Positions 1 to 5,106 of a stretch of 7,885 nt of DNA are shown here, one piece after another. The position numbers and the translations under genes were made by a program. Source of the DNA: Hadesarchaea archaeon (GTDB taxonomy: Archaea; Hadarchaeota; Hadarchaeia; Hadarchaeales; Hadarchaeaceae); contig JAUWXD010000008.1 in assembly GCA_030616505.1 (NCBI GenBank), positions 1-7,885 of the forward strand. Reading direction: 5' to 3'. Each line of letters opens with the position of its first letter. The first letter of the stretch is position 1. The notes under the pieces are model-generated. The model searched no databases, was not told the origin of the DNA, and saw only the letters and a list, made by a program, of their open reading frames with translations.

Positions 1-237
1 GGCAAGGTGGAAGAGGTAAAGATTAACATGGAAATTAAGACGGTAGAGGGTTTCAGCGGGCACTCCGATCGCGCCCAACTTTTGAACTACGTGCACAGAA
101 TATCGCCCAAGCCGCAGCGAGTCCTGACCATTCATGGTGACGAAAACAATTGTATAAATCTCTCAAGCGCGTTGCACAAACTCTTTAGAGTTGAAACAAG
201 GCCCATGACGAACCTCGAAACTGTCAGGTTGCGTTAG
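1..237 (+). CDS. aCPSF1/FttA-type transcription termination nuclease, C-terminal end (partial)
   Basis: This is the last 78 codons of a beta-CASP metallo-beta-lactamase ribonuclease; the 5' part lies outside the window. The reading frame is open from base 1 and ends with TAG at 235-237. Two beta-CASP hallmarks are visible: a G-H-S-D motif followed by R-A-Q-L (about 19 residues in), and I-H-G-D-E-N about 26 residues later. Their histidines correspond to the motif B and motif C metal ligands of CPSF73-like enzymes. The ending N-L-E-T-V-R-L-R resembles the archaeal aCPSF1 (FttA) end. In that family N-terminal KH domains precede the nuclease, and the protein cleaves nascent RNA to cause factor-dependent termination. 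The KH part is not visible, so the paralogue aCPSF2 is not formally excluded. The 3' end overlaps the convergent ZPR1 gene by 4 bases. Confidence 0.85.
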   Translation, partial: GKVEEVKINMEIKTVEGFSGHSDRAQLLNYVHRISPKPQRVLTIHGDENNCINLSSALHKLFRVETRPMTNLETVRLR

Positions 238-797
238 AGTTCAGCTTTGAGTTTATCCAACTCTTTTTTTGTGAGCTTCCGCTTTTCCGCCCGTTTATCC
301 GCAATCGCACTGTGGCCAAAAGGATCCATCAAGATTAGTCTGGCCTTACCTCCCCCGTGATAGATGTTTTCAAGTTTCTTGAGTTTAGTCTCTCCGCGGC
401 GGCGTTCGTCCGAGTTCCCCTCCGAAGTTGCTAGTTTGATTGCTTCCTCGATACGGTTGAGCACCCCTTCAATGTTGGAGATATAACCTTCGCTTGCCGG
501 ACCAGGTTTCACTGTCACACCGAGCTCCGGCACCTTTATCGTCCCAGTGCTCGACCTCACCACCCGAACCATCATATCATTTTCTGACGAGATTGAAAAC
601 TCGTGACGCATGGGTTCGTGTTCTCCCAAGTGCATTACGTCTGCATGTTTGAACTTACAGTTGCTACAGGTGACGATGGACTCTATTGTTTCGCCGAAAT
701 GGGGGATGTTGTCAATTCTTCCCCTCATCTGAAAAGTATTTTCAGCTCCGCAAATTGGACAGCGCTCATTAGGGAGTACAAACTCCCTCTTCAGCAT
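234..797 (-). CDS. ZPR1-type zinc finger protein
   Basis: A 187-residue protein of the archaeal ZPR1 family. A four-cysteine zinc ribbon is formed by C13/C16 (C-P-I-C-G) and C44/C47 (C-S-N-C), followed by a beta-rich ZPR1 domain with G-P-A-S-E-G-Y near the middle and the family signature D-P-F-G-H-S-A-I in the C-terminal third. The tail is lysine- and glutamate-rich. Eukaryotic ZPR1 binds newly made eEF1A and acts as its folding chaperone; for archaeal members a role with aEF1A is inference. I chose the ATG at 797 because GGTGG stands 4 bases upstream (802-806 on the + strand) and the zinc ribbon follows at once. A TTG at 845 would add 16 residues but overlaps sepF by 29 bases. It is last in the PUA-sepF-ZPR1 run, 19 bases after sepF, and ends tail to tail with aCPSF1. 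Confidence 0.9.
   Translation of the reverse strand: MLKREFVLPNERCPICGAENTFQMRGRIDNIPHFGETIESIVTCSNCKFKHADVMHLGEHEPMRHEFSISSENDMMVRVVRSSTGTIKVPELGVTVKPGPASEGYISNIEGVLNRIEEAIKLATSEGNSDERRRGETKLKKLENIYHGGGKARLILMDPFGHSAIADKRAEKRKLTKKELDKLKAEL
264..270 (+). terminator. Candidate oligo-T terminator for the aCPSF1 gene
   Basis: A run of seven T begins 27 bases after the aCPSF1 stop codon on the + strand. Archaeal RNA polymerase commonly stops at such runs. It lies inside the antisense of the convergent ZPR1 gene, where it simply encodes lysine codons, so it could also be a by-product of coding sequence. Confidence 0.35.
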
Positions 798-816
798 AAG
801 TCCACCCAAACCAGTT

Positions 817-1185
817 TTAGGTCTTTCTAAACTGGATGGTGACAAATCTTGGGGTCGCCATGACTTTTGATTCCGTCAGGCGCCCAACATCGCCGCCTAT
901 GGCCTGACATATTCCCTTGAGCTGGTCAATCGCCCGTTTTAGCTCCTCAGGGTCTTGGTTCATCAAGGTGCTAATTTCGAGGACGATTATATTTCCAGTC
1001 CGAAGCTCGTCCGCAACTTCTTGAATATCAATCAAACTGCGTAATTCCATGCTTTTTACATAGATGGGCTCGAGTCCATCGCTACCTCGGGGCCTCTCCG
1101 TCTCTTCGATTTCCATTATAGGCACTTCTTGAGCGATTCCAGGGTCTGCCTTTGGACCACCTAAAGCCCTTTTAAAAACCCTCAA
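817..1185 (-). CDS. sepF: SepF, FtsZ membrane anchor (archaeal)
   Basis: A 122-residue SepF (DUF552) protein. In archaea such as Haloferax and Methanobrevibacter SepF dimers tie FtsZ filaments to the membrane. The parts expected are visible: a short basic and hydrophobic N-terminus (M-R-V-F-K-R-A-L) that can form the amphipathic membrane-targeting helix; an acidic linker at about 11-38; and the compact alpha/beta core at about 40-122, with Y-V-K-S-M-E-L, then N-I-I-V-L-E-I and a C-terminal strand V-T-I-Q-F. The start is TTG, supported by AGGTGG 4 bases upstream (1190-1195) and by the match of the N-terminus to a targeting helix. It sits between the PUA gene (39-base gap) and the ZPR1 gene (19 bases). 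An ftsZ gene lies about 2 kb away on the other strand, fitting a shared division role. Confidence 0.88.
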   Translation of the reverse strand: MRVFKRALGGPKADPGIAQEVPIMEIEETERPRGSDGLEPIYVKSMELRSLIDIQEVADELRTGNIIVLEISTLMNQDPEELKRAIDQLKGICQAIGGDVGRLTESKVMATPRFVTIQFRKT

Positions 1186-1224
1186 TTGACCACCTTATCT
1201 AGTACAAAATAGCTTTCAAACTAT
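1186..1224 (-). promoter_or_regulatory. sepF upstream gap with possible weak promoter
   Basis: The 39-base gap between the PUA gene and sepF is AT-rich. On the - strand an ATTAAATAG stretch at about 1219-1227, overlapping the PUA stop codon, would sit near -26 if transcription began around 1195. It also contains the AGGTGG ribosome binding site of sepF. Read-through from the PUA gene is equally possible. Confidence 0.25.
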
Positions 1225-1698
1225 TTAATCTTTTTCTCGGAGAAAACGCCATACTTCATCTCCTACGTGGTGAATATTTCTAACTACTTTTCCCTTGGTC
1301 TTCATTTCAGCGCCAGGAACGAGTGCCAGCCCAATGGCAAGAGGCTTCCCATGGCGTTCATCCACCACAACTACAACGTTTTTTGCCTCAATTTCCACAT
1401 CAGCCGAGACGACGCCAGGCCCCATGATATCCGCACCATTTACTACATGCGGCACCGCGCCCATGTCGATAATCACACGCCGAATTTGGAGTGAGTCGAC
1501 CGCAGTAAGAGCTGGAAAGAGTCCATCACGCCCTCTGATAAAGAGCCCTCTGCCCTTCACAAGTATTATTTTTTTATCCTCTGCAAATTCTAGCAGCTCA
1601 GCTCCCTTTAAGAGCTTGTTGACGTCACATCCAAACTTTTCAACATCGTGCGCCAGCTGTTTGACCTCGTCCTTCCTCAACCAATAGCGTCGTTTCAT
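1225..1698 (-). CDS. PUA-domain RNA-binding protein, MCT-1/Tma20 homologue
   Basis: A 157-residue protein of the archaeal MCT-1/Tma20-like family (COG2016 type). Residues 1-70 form the pre-PUA domain and about 73-152 the PUA fold, recognisable by V-V-N-G-A-D-I-M-G-P-G-V (85-96), G-K-P-L-A-I-G-L-A-L-V (117-127) and the closing K-V-V-R-N-I-H-H-V-G-D-E-V-W. Eukaryotic MCT-1 with DENR, and the fused form eIF2D, act on 40S subunits in recycling and reinitiation. A ribosome- or tRNA-linked job is therefore likely, but the archaeal role is not settled. The ATG at 1698 gives the usual family length and has GGTG 3 bases upstream. The frame stays open to 1881, but that extension is serine/proline-rich, overlaps the LSm gene antisense and does not look like this family. 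It is first in the leftward run with sepF and ZPR1. Confidence 0.88.
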   Translation of the reverse strand: MKRRYWLRKDEVKQLAHDVEKFGCDVNKLLKGAELLEFAEDKKIILVKGRGLFIRGRDGLFPALTAVDSLQIRRVIIDMGAVPHVVNGADIMGPGVVSADVEIEAKNVVVVVDERHGKPLAIGLALVPGAEMKTKGKVVRNIHHVGDEVWRFLREKD

Positions 1699-1762
1699 CA
1701 GCACCGACAAAAATAAGCTCGATACTCTTAAATACACAGCTGAATAGGAGTTGATGATTTTC
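1699..1762. promoter_or_regulatory. Divergent promoter region, PUA gene and LSm gene
   Basis: The gap between the two start codons holds one good TATA-like box, TTAAATA at 1728-1734, readable as TATTTAA leftward. Leftward it would place transcription start near 1704, a leader of about 6 bases before the PUA start codon. Rightward it would place it near 1757, at or next to the LSm start codons. A second AT-rich patch, CTTATTTTTG on the - strand at about 1709-1718, is closer to the PUA gene. These positions are inferred from spacing only. Confidence 0.5.
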
Positions 1763-1987
1763 ATGGCGCAGCGACCACTGGATGTACTGAACCGTGCGTT
1801 GGGTTCGCCAGTACTCGTAGGGCTCAAAGGCGGACGAGAACTTCGCGGAAAACTCATCGGATTCGATGTGCACGTGAACATCGTGCTCGAGGAAGCTGAG
1901 GAGATTCAAGGCGGAGAGGCGAGCAAGCGTTATGGGACCATGGTAATCAGAGGAGATAACGTCGTATTCATTTCTCCAGCCGGGTGA
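1763..1987 (+). CDS. LSm (archaeal Sm-like) RNA-binding protein
   Basis: A 74-residue archaeal Sm-like protein (SmAP1 type). Such proteins form seven-membered rings that bind U-rich RNA. The Sm1 motif spans about 10-46, with the conserved L-K-G-G-R-E and the D-V-H-V-N-I loop supplying H37 and N39. The Sm2 motif is at about 60-71, with I-R-G-D-N-V-V-F supplying R63-G64-D65. These are the residues that usually hold uridine. I chose ATG 1763 because the family normally begins directly before R-P-L-D-V-L-N. ATG 1754 and TTG 1751 are in frame and closer to the AGGAG at 1746-1750, so up to four extra residues are possible. The stop codon TGA is embedded in the ribosome binding site of eL37 (5-base gap), so the two are cotranscribed. 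The LSm-eL37 pair is common in archaea. Confidence 0.93.
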   Translation: MAQRPLDVLNRALGSPVLVGLKGGRELRGKLIGFDVHVNIVLEEAEEIQGGEASKRYGTMVIRGDNVVFISPAG

Positions 1988-1989
1988 TG
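1983..1989 (+). promoter_or_regulatory. Ribosome binding site of eL37 overlapping the LSm stop codon
   Basis: GGTGATG is fully complementary to the anti-Shine-Dalgarno core expected in archaeal 16S rRNA. It contains the LSm stop codon TGA (1985-1987) and stands 3 bases before the eL37 ATG at 1993. This suggests translational coupling of the two genes. Confidence 0.6.
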
Positions 1990-1992
1990 TAG

Positions 1993-2178
1993 ATGGTCAA
2001 GGGCACGGCTTCGATGGGCAAGCGTCATAAGGTAATGCATATACGCTGCCGTCGATGTGGGAGGCGTGCATATCATGCCCAGCGTGGTGTTTGTGCAGCG
2101 TGTGGTTATGGTAGATCGCGCCGCATCAAACGTTACAATTGGAAGGTAAAGAAAATTCAAGGTTTGCGTTTACGATAA
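1993..2178 (+). CDS. rpl37e: Large-subunit ribosomal protein eL37 (L37e)
   Basis: A 61-residue basic zinc ribbon protein of the 50S subunit, found in archaea and eukaryotes. Zinc ligands are C19/C22 (C-R-R-C-G) and C34/C37 (C-A-A-C-G). The N-terminal [11 protein letters not shown] and the [11 protein letters not shown] stretch after the second cysteine pair are family signatures. The protein lies in a pocket of 23S rRNA. The length is at the usual value and the start is fixed by the GGTGATG site. The gene follows LSm after 5 bases and is followed by an 8-T run, so the pair makes a short two-gene transcript. Confidence 0.97.
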   Translation: MVKGTASMGKRHKVMHIRCRRCGRRAYHAQRGVCAACGYGRSRRIKRYNWKVKKIQGLRLR

Positions 2179-2184
2179 CTGGCG

Positions 2185-2192
2185 TTTTTTTT
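2185..2192 (+). terminator. Oligo-T terminator after eL37
   Basis: Eight consecutive T starting 7 bases after the eL37 stop codon, preceded by GGCG. Runs of this length are typical intrinsic termination signals for archaeal RNA polymerase. It separates the LSm-eL37 unit from the tRNA genes. Confidence 0.6.
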
Positions 2193-2209
2193 CAAATAGA
2201 CTGTTACAA

Positions 2210-2220
2210 AATCTCTTAAG
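2210..2220 (+). promoter_or_regulatory. Candidate promoter of tRNA-Ala
   Basis: The AT-rich stretch around TCTTAAG, preceded by an A-rich ACAAAA that could serve as the TFB recognition element, is centred about 28 bases before the tRNA 5' end. The box departs from the TTTATATA consensus, so support is mostly positional. Confidence 0.35.
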
Positions 2221-2244
2221 TTCACAAAGCAACGTTTTTCTGGC

Positions 2245-2322
2245 GGGCCGGTAGATCAGTCCGGTATGATCGTCCGCTTGGCATGCGGGAGGTCGCGGGT
2301 TCGAATCCCGCCCGGTCCACCA
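2245..2322 (+). tRNA. tRNA-Ala (anticodon GGC)
   Basis: The complete cloverleaf folds by hand. The acceptor stem is GGGCCGG with CCGGTCC (2312-2318); the D stem is GATC/GATC; the anticodon stem TCCGC/GCGGG encloses the loop TTGGCAT; the variable region is AGGTC; and the T stem GCGGG/CCCGC carries the loop TTCGAAT. The anticodon GGC at 2280-2282 reads GCC and GCU alanine codons. Position 3:70 is a G-U pair (G2247, T2316), the universal alanine identity element, so specificity is well supported. The discriminator base is A2319 and CCA is encoded at 2320-2322. There is no room for an intron in the anticodon loop. Confidence 0.97.
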
Positions 2323-2340
2323 CTCTTCAGCTATAAACGA

Positions 2341-2347
2341 TTTTATA
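2341..2347 (+). promoter_or_regulatory. TATA box of tRNA-Val
   Basis: TTTTATA, preceded by the purine-rich AAACGA, is centred about 26 bases before the tRNA-Val 5' end, the expected archaeal TATA position. A CTATAAAC at 2331-2338 is a less well placed alternative. The tRNA therefore probably has its own promoter, apart from tRNA-Ala. Confidence 0.55.
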
Positions 2348-2370
2348 CCAACTCGGCTAAAACTCATCAG

Positions 2371-2446
2371 GGGCTCGTGGTCTAGTGGTTATGACGTCGC
2401 CTTGACATGGCGAAGTTCCCGAGTTCGAATCTCGGCGGGCCCACCA
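2371..2446 (+). tRNA. tRNA-Val (anticodon GAC)
   Basis: A full cloverleaf: acceptor GGGCTCG with CGGGCCC (2436-2442, one U-G pair), D arm GTC/GAC with the A-G-T-G-G loop, anticodon stem TCGCC/GGCGA with loop TTGACAT, variable region AGTTC, and T stem CCGAG/CTCGG with loop TTCGAAT. The anticodon GAC at 2404-2406 reads GUC and GUU valine codons. The discriminator is A2443 and CCA is encoded at 2444-2446. No intron is present. A run of five T follows at 2451-2455, a weak possible terminator, and the dtdA start codon lies only 31 bases downstream. Confidence 0.97.
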
Positions 2447-2477
2447 TCTATTTTTGCCCCAGACGATAGTTCTAGTG

Positions 2478-3260
2478 ATGAAGCTAATCCTAGCCTCCGC
2501 CAAAGACCCCGCTGCTCTGAATATCGTGGCACGACTGCGGGAGTTTTACGATTTCGAAAAATACCAACTGGATTCGTACGTTTGCGGGAACGTGTTATTG
2601 GCGAGTGTCGGTCATGAAATTACTAATATTAACACATTACCCTTCGATGCCGACGAGGTTATAGTTGCATCTAGGCATGCGAGCAAGACAGGCAGACCAT
2701 CTCTCACCGTACACGTACCGGGGGAACTTGAGAGGCAGGAGTTGGCTGTGGCCTCCCCTCAGACGATTAAATTAGCTTTACAAACGTTAGCATCGGCGCG
2801 CGATGAGCTTGAACTCCCATTTGAAGTTTCTTTGGAAGCCACCCATCATGGTCCGACCAAACTCGAAGTTCCAATCACCTTCGTGGAGATAGGCAGCACG
2901 CCGGAACAATGGCGAAATGAGAAAGCTGGCGAAGCTGTGGCGCGGGCGATAATGACAGCAGCGACTTCATCTTTGAAATGCACGAATGCGGTGGGCTTTG
3001 GAGGGCCGCATTATGCCCCTCACCACACCGAAGTCACCCTTCGCACAGGTGTCGCGGTGGGACACATCATCCCAAAGTACTCAAACTTTGAAAAGCTCAT
3101 CGAACGCGCGATTCTATGCACAAATCAGGGTGTGAAGCTGCTCGTGCTGGACTGGAAGGGCATGAGTAGGGAACAACGAACGCTTTGCCAGCAGGTTGCG
3201 GGCGGACTTGGCATTCAAACTTCACGTACTAGTAAAATTTTGAATGAGGAAAAGGTTTAA
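2478..3260 (+). CDS. dtdA: D-aminoacyl-tRNA deacylase, archaeal DTD2 type
   Basis: A 260-residue enzyme that hydrolyses D-amino acids from mischarged tRNA, a zinc-dependent translation proofreading step in the cytoplasm. Family motifs are clear: M-K-L-I-L-A-S-A-K-D-P-A at the N-terminus, A-T-H-H-G-P-T at 121-127 followed by L-E-V-P and F-V-E-I-G-S-T, and G-G-P-H-Y-A-P-H-H-T-E at 175-185. The histidines in the last two are the likely metal or catalytic ligands. The ATG at 2478 matches the family N-terminus; an in-frame TTG at 2454 would add eight residues. No strong ribosome binding site precedes it. It lies 31 bases after tRNA-Val, with no evident promoter between them, and its 3' end overlaps the ftsZ start by 17 bases, so it may head the ftsZ-secE-nusG run. 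Confidence 0.93.
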   Translation: MKLILASAKDPAALNIVARLREFYDFEKYQLDSYVCGNVLLASVGHEITNINTLPFDADEVIVASRHASKTGRPSLTVHVPGELERQELAVASPQTIKLALQTLASARDELELPFEVSLEATHHGPTKLEVPITFVEIGSTPEQWRNEKAGEAVARAIMTAATSSLKCTNAVGFGGPHYAPHHTEVTLRTGVAVGHIIPKYSNFEKLIERAILCTNQGVKLLVLDWKGMSREQRTLCQQVAGGLGIQTSRTSKILNEEKV

Positions 3261-4443
3261 ATCGAATTGGACGAAATTCATCAACGTAGTAAGGAAAGGG
3301 ATTCGATTGAGAACGGCTGAAAATGCCATATTTACTCCTGAGATGGGTTTTGCATTGACCAAACCAGGGGTTGAAGCTCCTACAAAACTTGGAACACAGG
3401 AGTCGAAGACCCTCGGTGGCGAAGAGCTCGAGCAAATTCTTCGACAGGCGAAGGCCAGAATCCTCACCGTCGGCTGTGGCGGGGCTGGCTGTAACACGCT
3501 TTCCCGCATGATGAGTGTAGGTATCCAAGGTGCCGAGACGATAGCGATCAACACCGATGCTCAAGACCTTCTTTACACGACCGCCGACCGAAAAGTCCTG
3601 ATTGGACGCGATAGTACAGGCGGATTAGGAGCTGGAAACGACCCTGCGAAAGGAGAAGCCGCTGCTAGAGAGGATGAAGCAATGTTAAAAGACAACATCT
3701 ATGGCGTGGATTTGGTCTTCGTAACGTGTGGTCTAGGCGGTGGGACAGGGACCGGAGCAGCTCCAGTTATATCTGAGATCGCTAAGAAGCTCGGTGCGCT
3801 GACCGTCGGCGTCGTGACGCTTCCATTCACAGTCGAAGGGACCAGGCGGAGAATGAACGCTGAACAGGGACTTGAGCGACTCCGGGCAGTCACTGACACC
3901 GTGATAGTGATACCGAATGACAAATTGCTCCAGCTTGCTCCTGATTTGCCAATAGGTGCCGCGTTCAAGGTTACAGACCAGTTGCTGATGGATGCAATCA
4001 AGGGAACAATAGAAATGATAACCAAACCTGGTCTGATTAACCTAGACTTTGCCGACGTGCGCACGGTGCTCCAGAACGGAGGCGTTGCCATGATTGGGAT
4101 AGGGGAGTCTGATAATGCAAACCGCTCTATAGAGGCCGTGGATGAGGCTCTCAACAGCCCGTTGCTCGACGTGGATATCACAGGTGCTAAGGGTGCCCTC
4201 GTGAACGTTGTAGGAAGCCCAGATATGACCCTCGAGGAGGCAGAGAAAATAGTTTCCCGCGTCTCAGAATCTCTGGACACCGAAGCCAACGTAATATGGG
4301 GAGCACAGATATCTGAGGAAATGATGAATACAGTACGGGTGATGGTAGTTCTTTCAGGGGTTCACTCGCCTTACGTACTAGGCCCTGGTGAAAAACCGAT
4401 AAGAAAAGGCGAGCCTGTCGAACTTGGGTTGGAGTCTCTTTGA
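3244..4443 (+). CDS. ftsZ: Cell division GTPase FtsZ (FtsZ1-like)
   Basis: A 399-residue tubulin-superfamily GTPase forming the division ring. The GTP-binding core begins near 72, with V-G-C-G-G-A-G-C-N-T (76-85). N-T-D-A-Q follows at 103-107, the tubulin signature G-G-G-T-G-T-G at 165-171, and the T7 loop N-L-D-F-A-D-V (266-272), whose D268 and D271 activate hydrolysis across the subunit interface. The C-terminal domain ends near 375 and is followed by only about 24 residues ending V-E-L-G-L-E-S-L, a plausible SepF-binding tail. The FtsZ1 assignment rests on the secE-nusG neighbours, as in Methanocaldococcus. The start is uncertain: ATG 3244 has no clear ribosome binding site, but residues 11-22 (K-F-I-N-V-V-R-K-G-I-R-L) resemble the N-terminus I recall for methanogen FtsZ1. 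TTG 3307 and ATG 3343 are alternatives. Confidence 0.95.
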   Translation: MRKRFKSNWTKFINVVRKGIRLRTAENAIFTPEMGFALTKPGVEAPTKLGTQESKTLGGEELEQILRQAKARILTVGCGGAGCNTLSRMMSVGIQGAETIAINTDAQDLLYTTADRKVLIGRDSTGGLGAGNDPAKGEAAAREDEAMLKDNIYGVDLVFVTCGLGGGTGTGAAPVISEIAKKLGALTVGVVTLPFTVEGTRRRMNAEQGLERLRAVTDTVIVIPNDKLLQLAPDLPIGAAFKVTDQLLMDAIKGTIEMITKPGLINLDFADVRTVLQNGGVAMIGIGESDNANRSIEAVDEALNSPLLDVDITGAKGALVNVVGSPDMTLEEAEKIVSRVSESLDTEANVIWGAQISEEMMNTVRVMVVLSGVHSPYVLGPGEKPIRKGEPVELGLESL

Positions 4444-4619
4444 TACGGAAGTTCTTTCAAAACTGCAGGCGCGTGTTACAGGTAGCGAAAAAGCCAGACC
4501 AGGAGGAGTACCTACAGGTAGCCAAGATTACCGGGCTTGGCATCTTGCTCGTGGGTTTCGTCGGCTTTGCTGTCATGTTCGTCAACTACATTATCCAAGA
4601 AATCTTTACATCTATTTGA
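4440..4619 (+). CDS. secE: Preprotein translocase subunit SecE (Sec61 gamma type)
   Basis: A 59-residue membrane protein, the small clamp subunit of the SecYE translocon. A cytosolic amphipathic segment (C-R-R-V-L-Q-V-A-K-K-P-D-Q-E-E-Y at 9-24) carries the Sec61-gamma signature. One transmembrane helix follows at about 31-53, rich in G, L, V and F and ending near Y50-I-I. The single helix and K-K-P-x-x-x-E-Y pattern match archaeal SecE. The start is TTG; GGAG at 4431-4434 lies 5 bases upstream inside the end of ftsZ, and the start overlaps the ftsZ stop codon by 4 bases, implying coupled translation. The gene is short enough to fall below common ORF cut-offs. nusG follows after 10 bases, the conserved secE-nusG pair. 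Confidence 0.93.
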   Translation: MIRKFFQNCRRVLQVAKKPDQEEYLQVAKITGLGILLVGFVGFAVMFVNYIIQEIFTSI

Positions 4620-4629
4620 GGTGGGTCGA

Positions 4630-5106
4630 GTGGAAGAAGTACAAAAGCCAGCAATCTTTGCTATCCGAACGACGATTGGTCAAGAAAAAAATACGGCCGC
4701 CATGCTTGTTACGAGAGCTGAGAATTTCCAGCTACCGATAAAGACCGTTTTGGCACCACCCGGAATAAGGGGTTATGTGTTTGTCGAAGCGGTAGGGAAA
4801 TCGAGCATAGAGCGCGCGCGTGGCGGGATTAAGCATGCAAAGGGCATGGTTGGAGGAGAGGTCCCGATAGAGCAGATAGAGCAGTTCTTGGTTCCCAAAC
4901 CTGTCGTCAGTGGTATGGAAATTGGTGACATGGTGGAGTTGGTATCAGGACCCTTCCGCGGGGAGCGCGCGAGGATAATAAGGTTGGATGAGGGAAAAGA
5001 AGAAATAACTGTAGAGCTATTTGAGGCAACGGTCCCGATTCCAGTCACCGTCCGTGGCGACTCCGTCAAGGTCATTCAGAAAAAAGAGAAGGAGGAGGCA
5101 AAATGA
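4630..5106 (+). CDS. spt5: Transcription elongation factor Spt5 (NusG)
   Basis: A 158-residue archaeal Spt5, the NusG homologue that with Spt4 binds the RNA polymerase clamp, closes the DNA channel and raises processivity. The NGN domain covers about 8-90, starting I-F-A-I-R-T-T-I-G-Q-E and including the conserved P-P-G-I-R-G-Y-V-F-V-E. The KOW domain covers about 96-150, with G-D-M-V-E-L-V-S-G-P-F-R-G-E-R-A-R. A short charged tail K-K-E-K-E-E-A-K ends it. The start is GTG 4630: the GGTGG at 4620-4624 lies 5 bases upstream and the length fits the family. The frame continues upstream to 4537, antisense-like serine- and leucine-rich sequence overlapping secE, which I reject. Its stop codon shares an ATGA overlap with the next gene. 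Confidence 0.95.
   Translation: MEEVQKPAIFAIRTTIGQEKNTAAMLVTRAENFQLPIKTVLAPPGIRGYVFVEAVGKSSIERARGGIKHAKGMVGGEVPIEQIEQFLVPKPVVSGMEIGDMVELVSGPFRGERARIIRLDEGKEEITVELFEATVPIPVTVRGDSVKVIQKKEKEEAK
5091..5098 (+). promoter_or_regulatory. Strong ribosome binding site of the OB-fold gene
   Basis: GGAGGAGG, inside the last codons of spt5, stands 4 bases before the ATG at 5103. It is among the strongest sites in the window and suggests high expression of the small OB-fold protein by coupled initiation. Confidence 0.55.

Noticed and set aside
798..845. TTG start 16 codons upstream for ZPR1
   Set aside because: It would overlap sepF by 29 bases and adds residues before the zinc ribbon, while ATG 797 has GGTGG at 4 bases. 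It is not fully excluded.
1699..1881. 61-codon upstream extension of the PUA-protein frame
   Set aside because: It overlaps the LSm gene antisense, is serine/proline-rich, has no family similarity, and the ATG at 1698 with GGTG upstream gives the normal length.
2170..2367. Short - strand frame across the tRNA-Ala gene
   Set aside because: Its sequence contains G-R-D-S-N-P-R-P-P, a well-known false translation of the antisense of a tRNA T arm. The region is a clear tRNA gene.
3699..4289. 196-codon open frame on the - strand opposite ftsZ
   Set aside because: Serine-, threonine- and isoleucine-rich shadow of a strongly coding + strand gene; no ribosome binding site or family features.
4537..4629. 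31-codon upstream extension of the spt5 frame
   Set aside because: It lies out of frame over secE; the GTG at 4630 has a well-spaced GGTGG and starts the NGN domain at the usual place.
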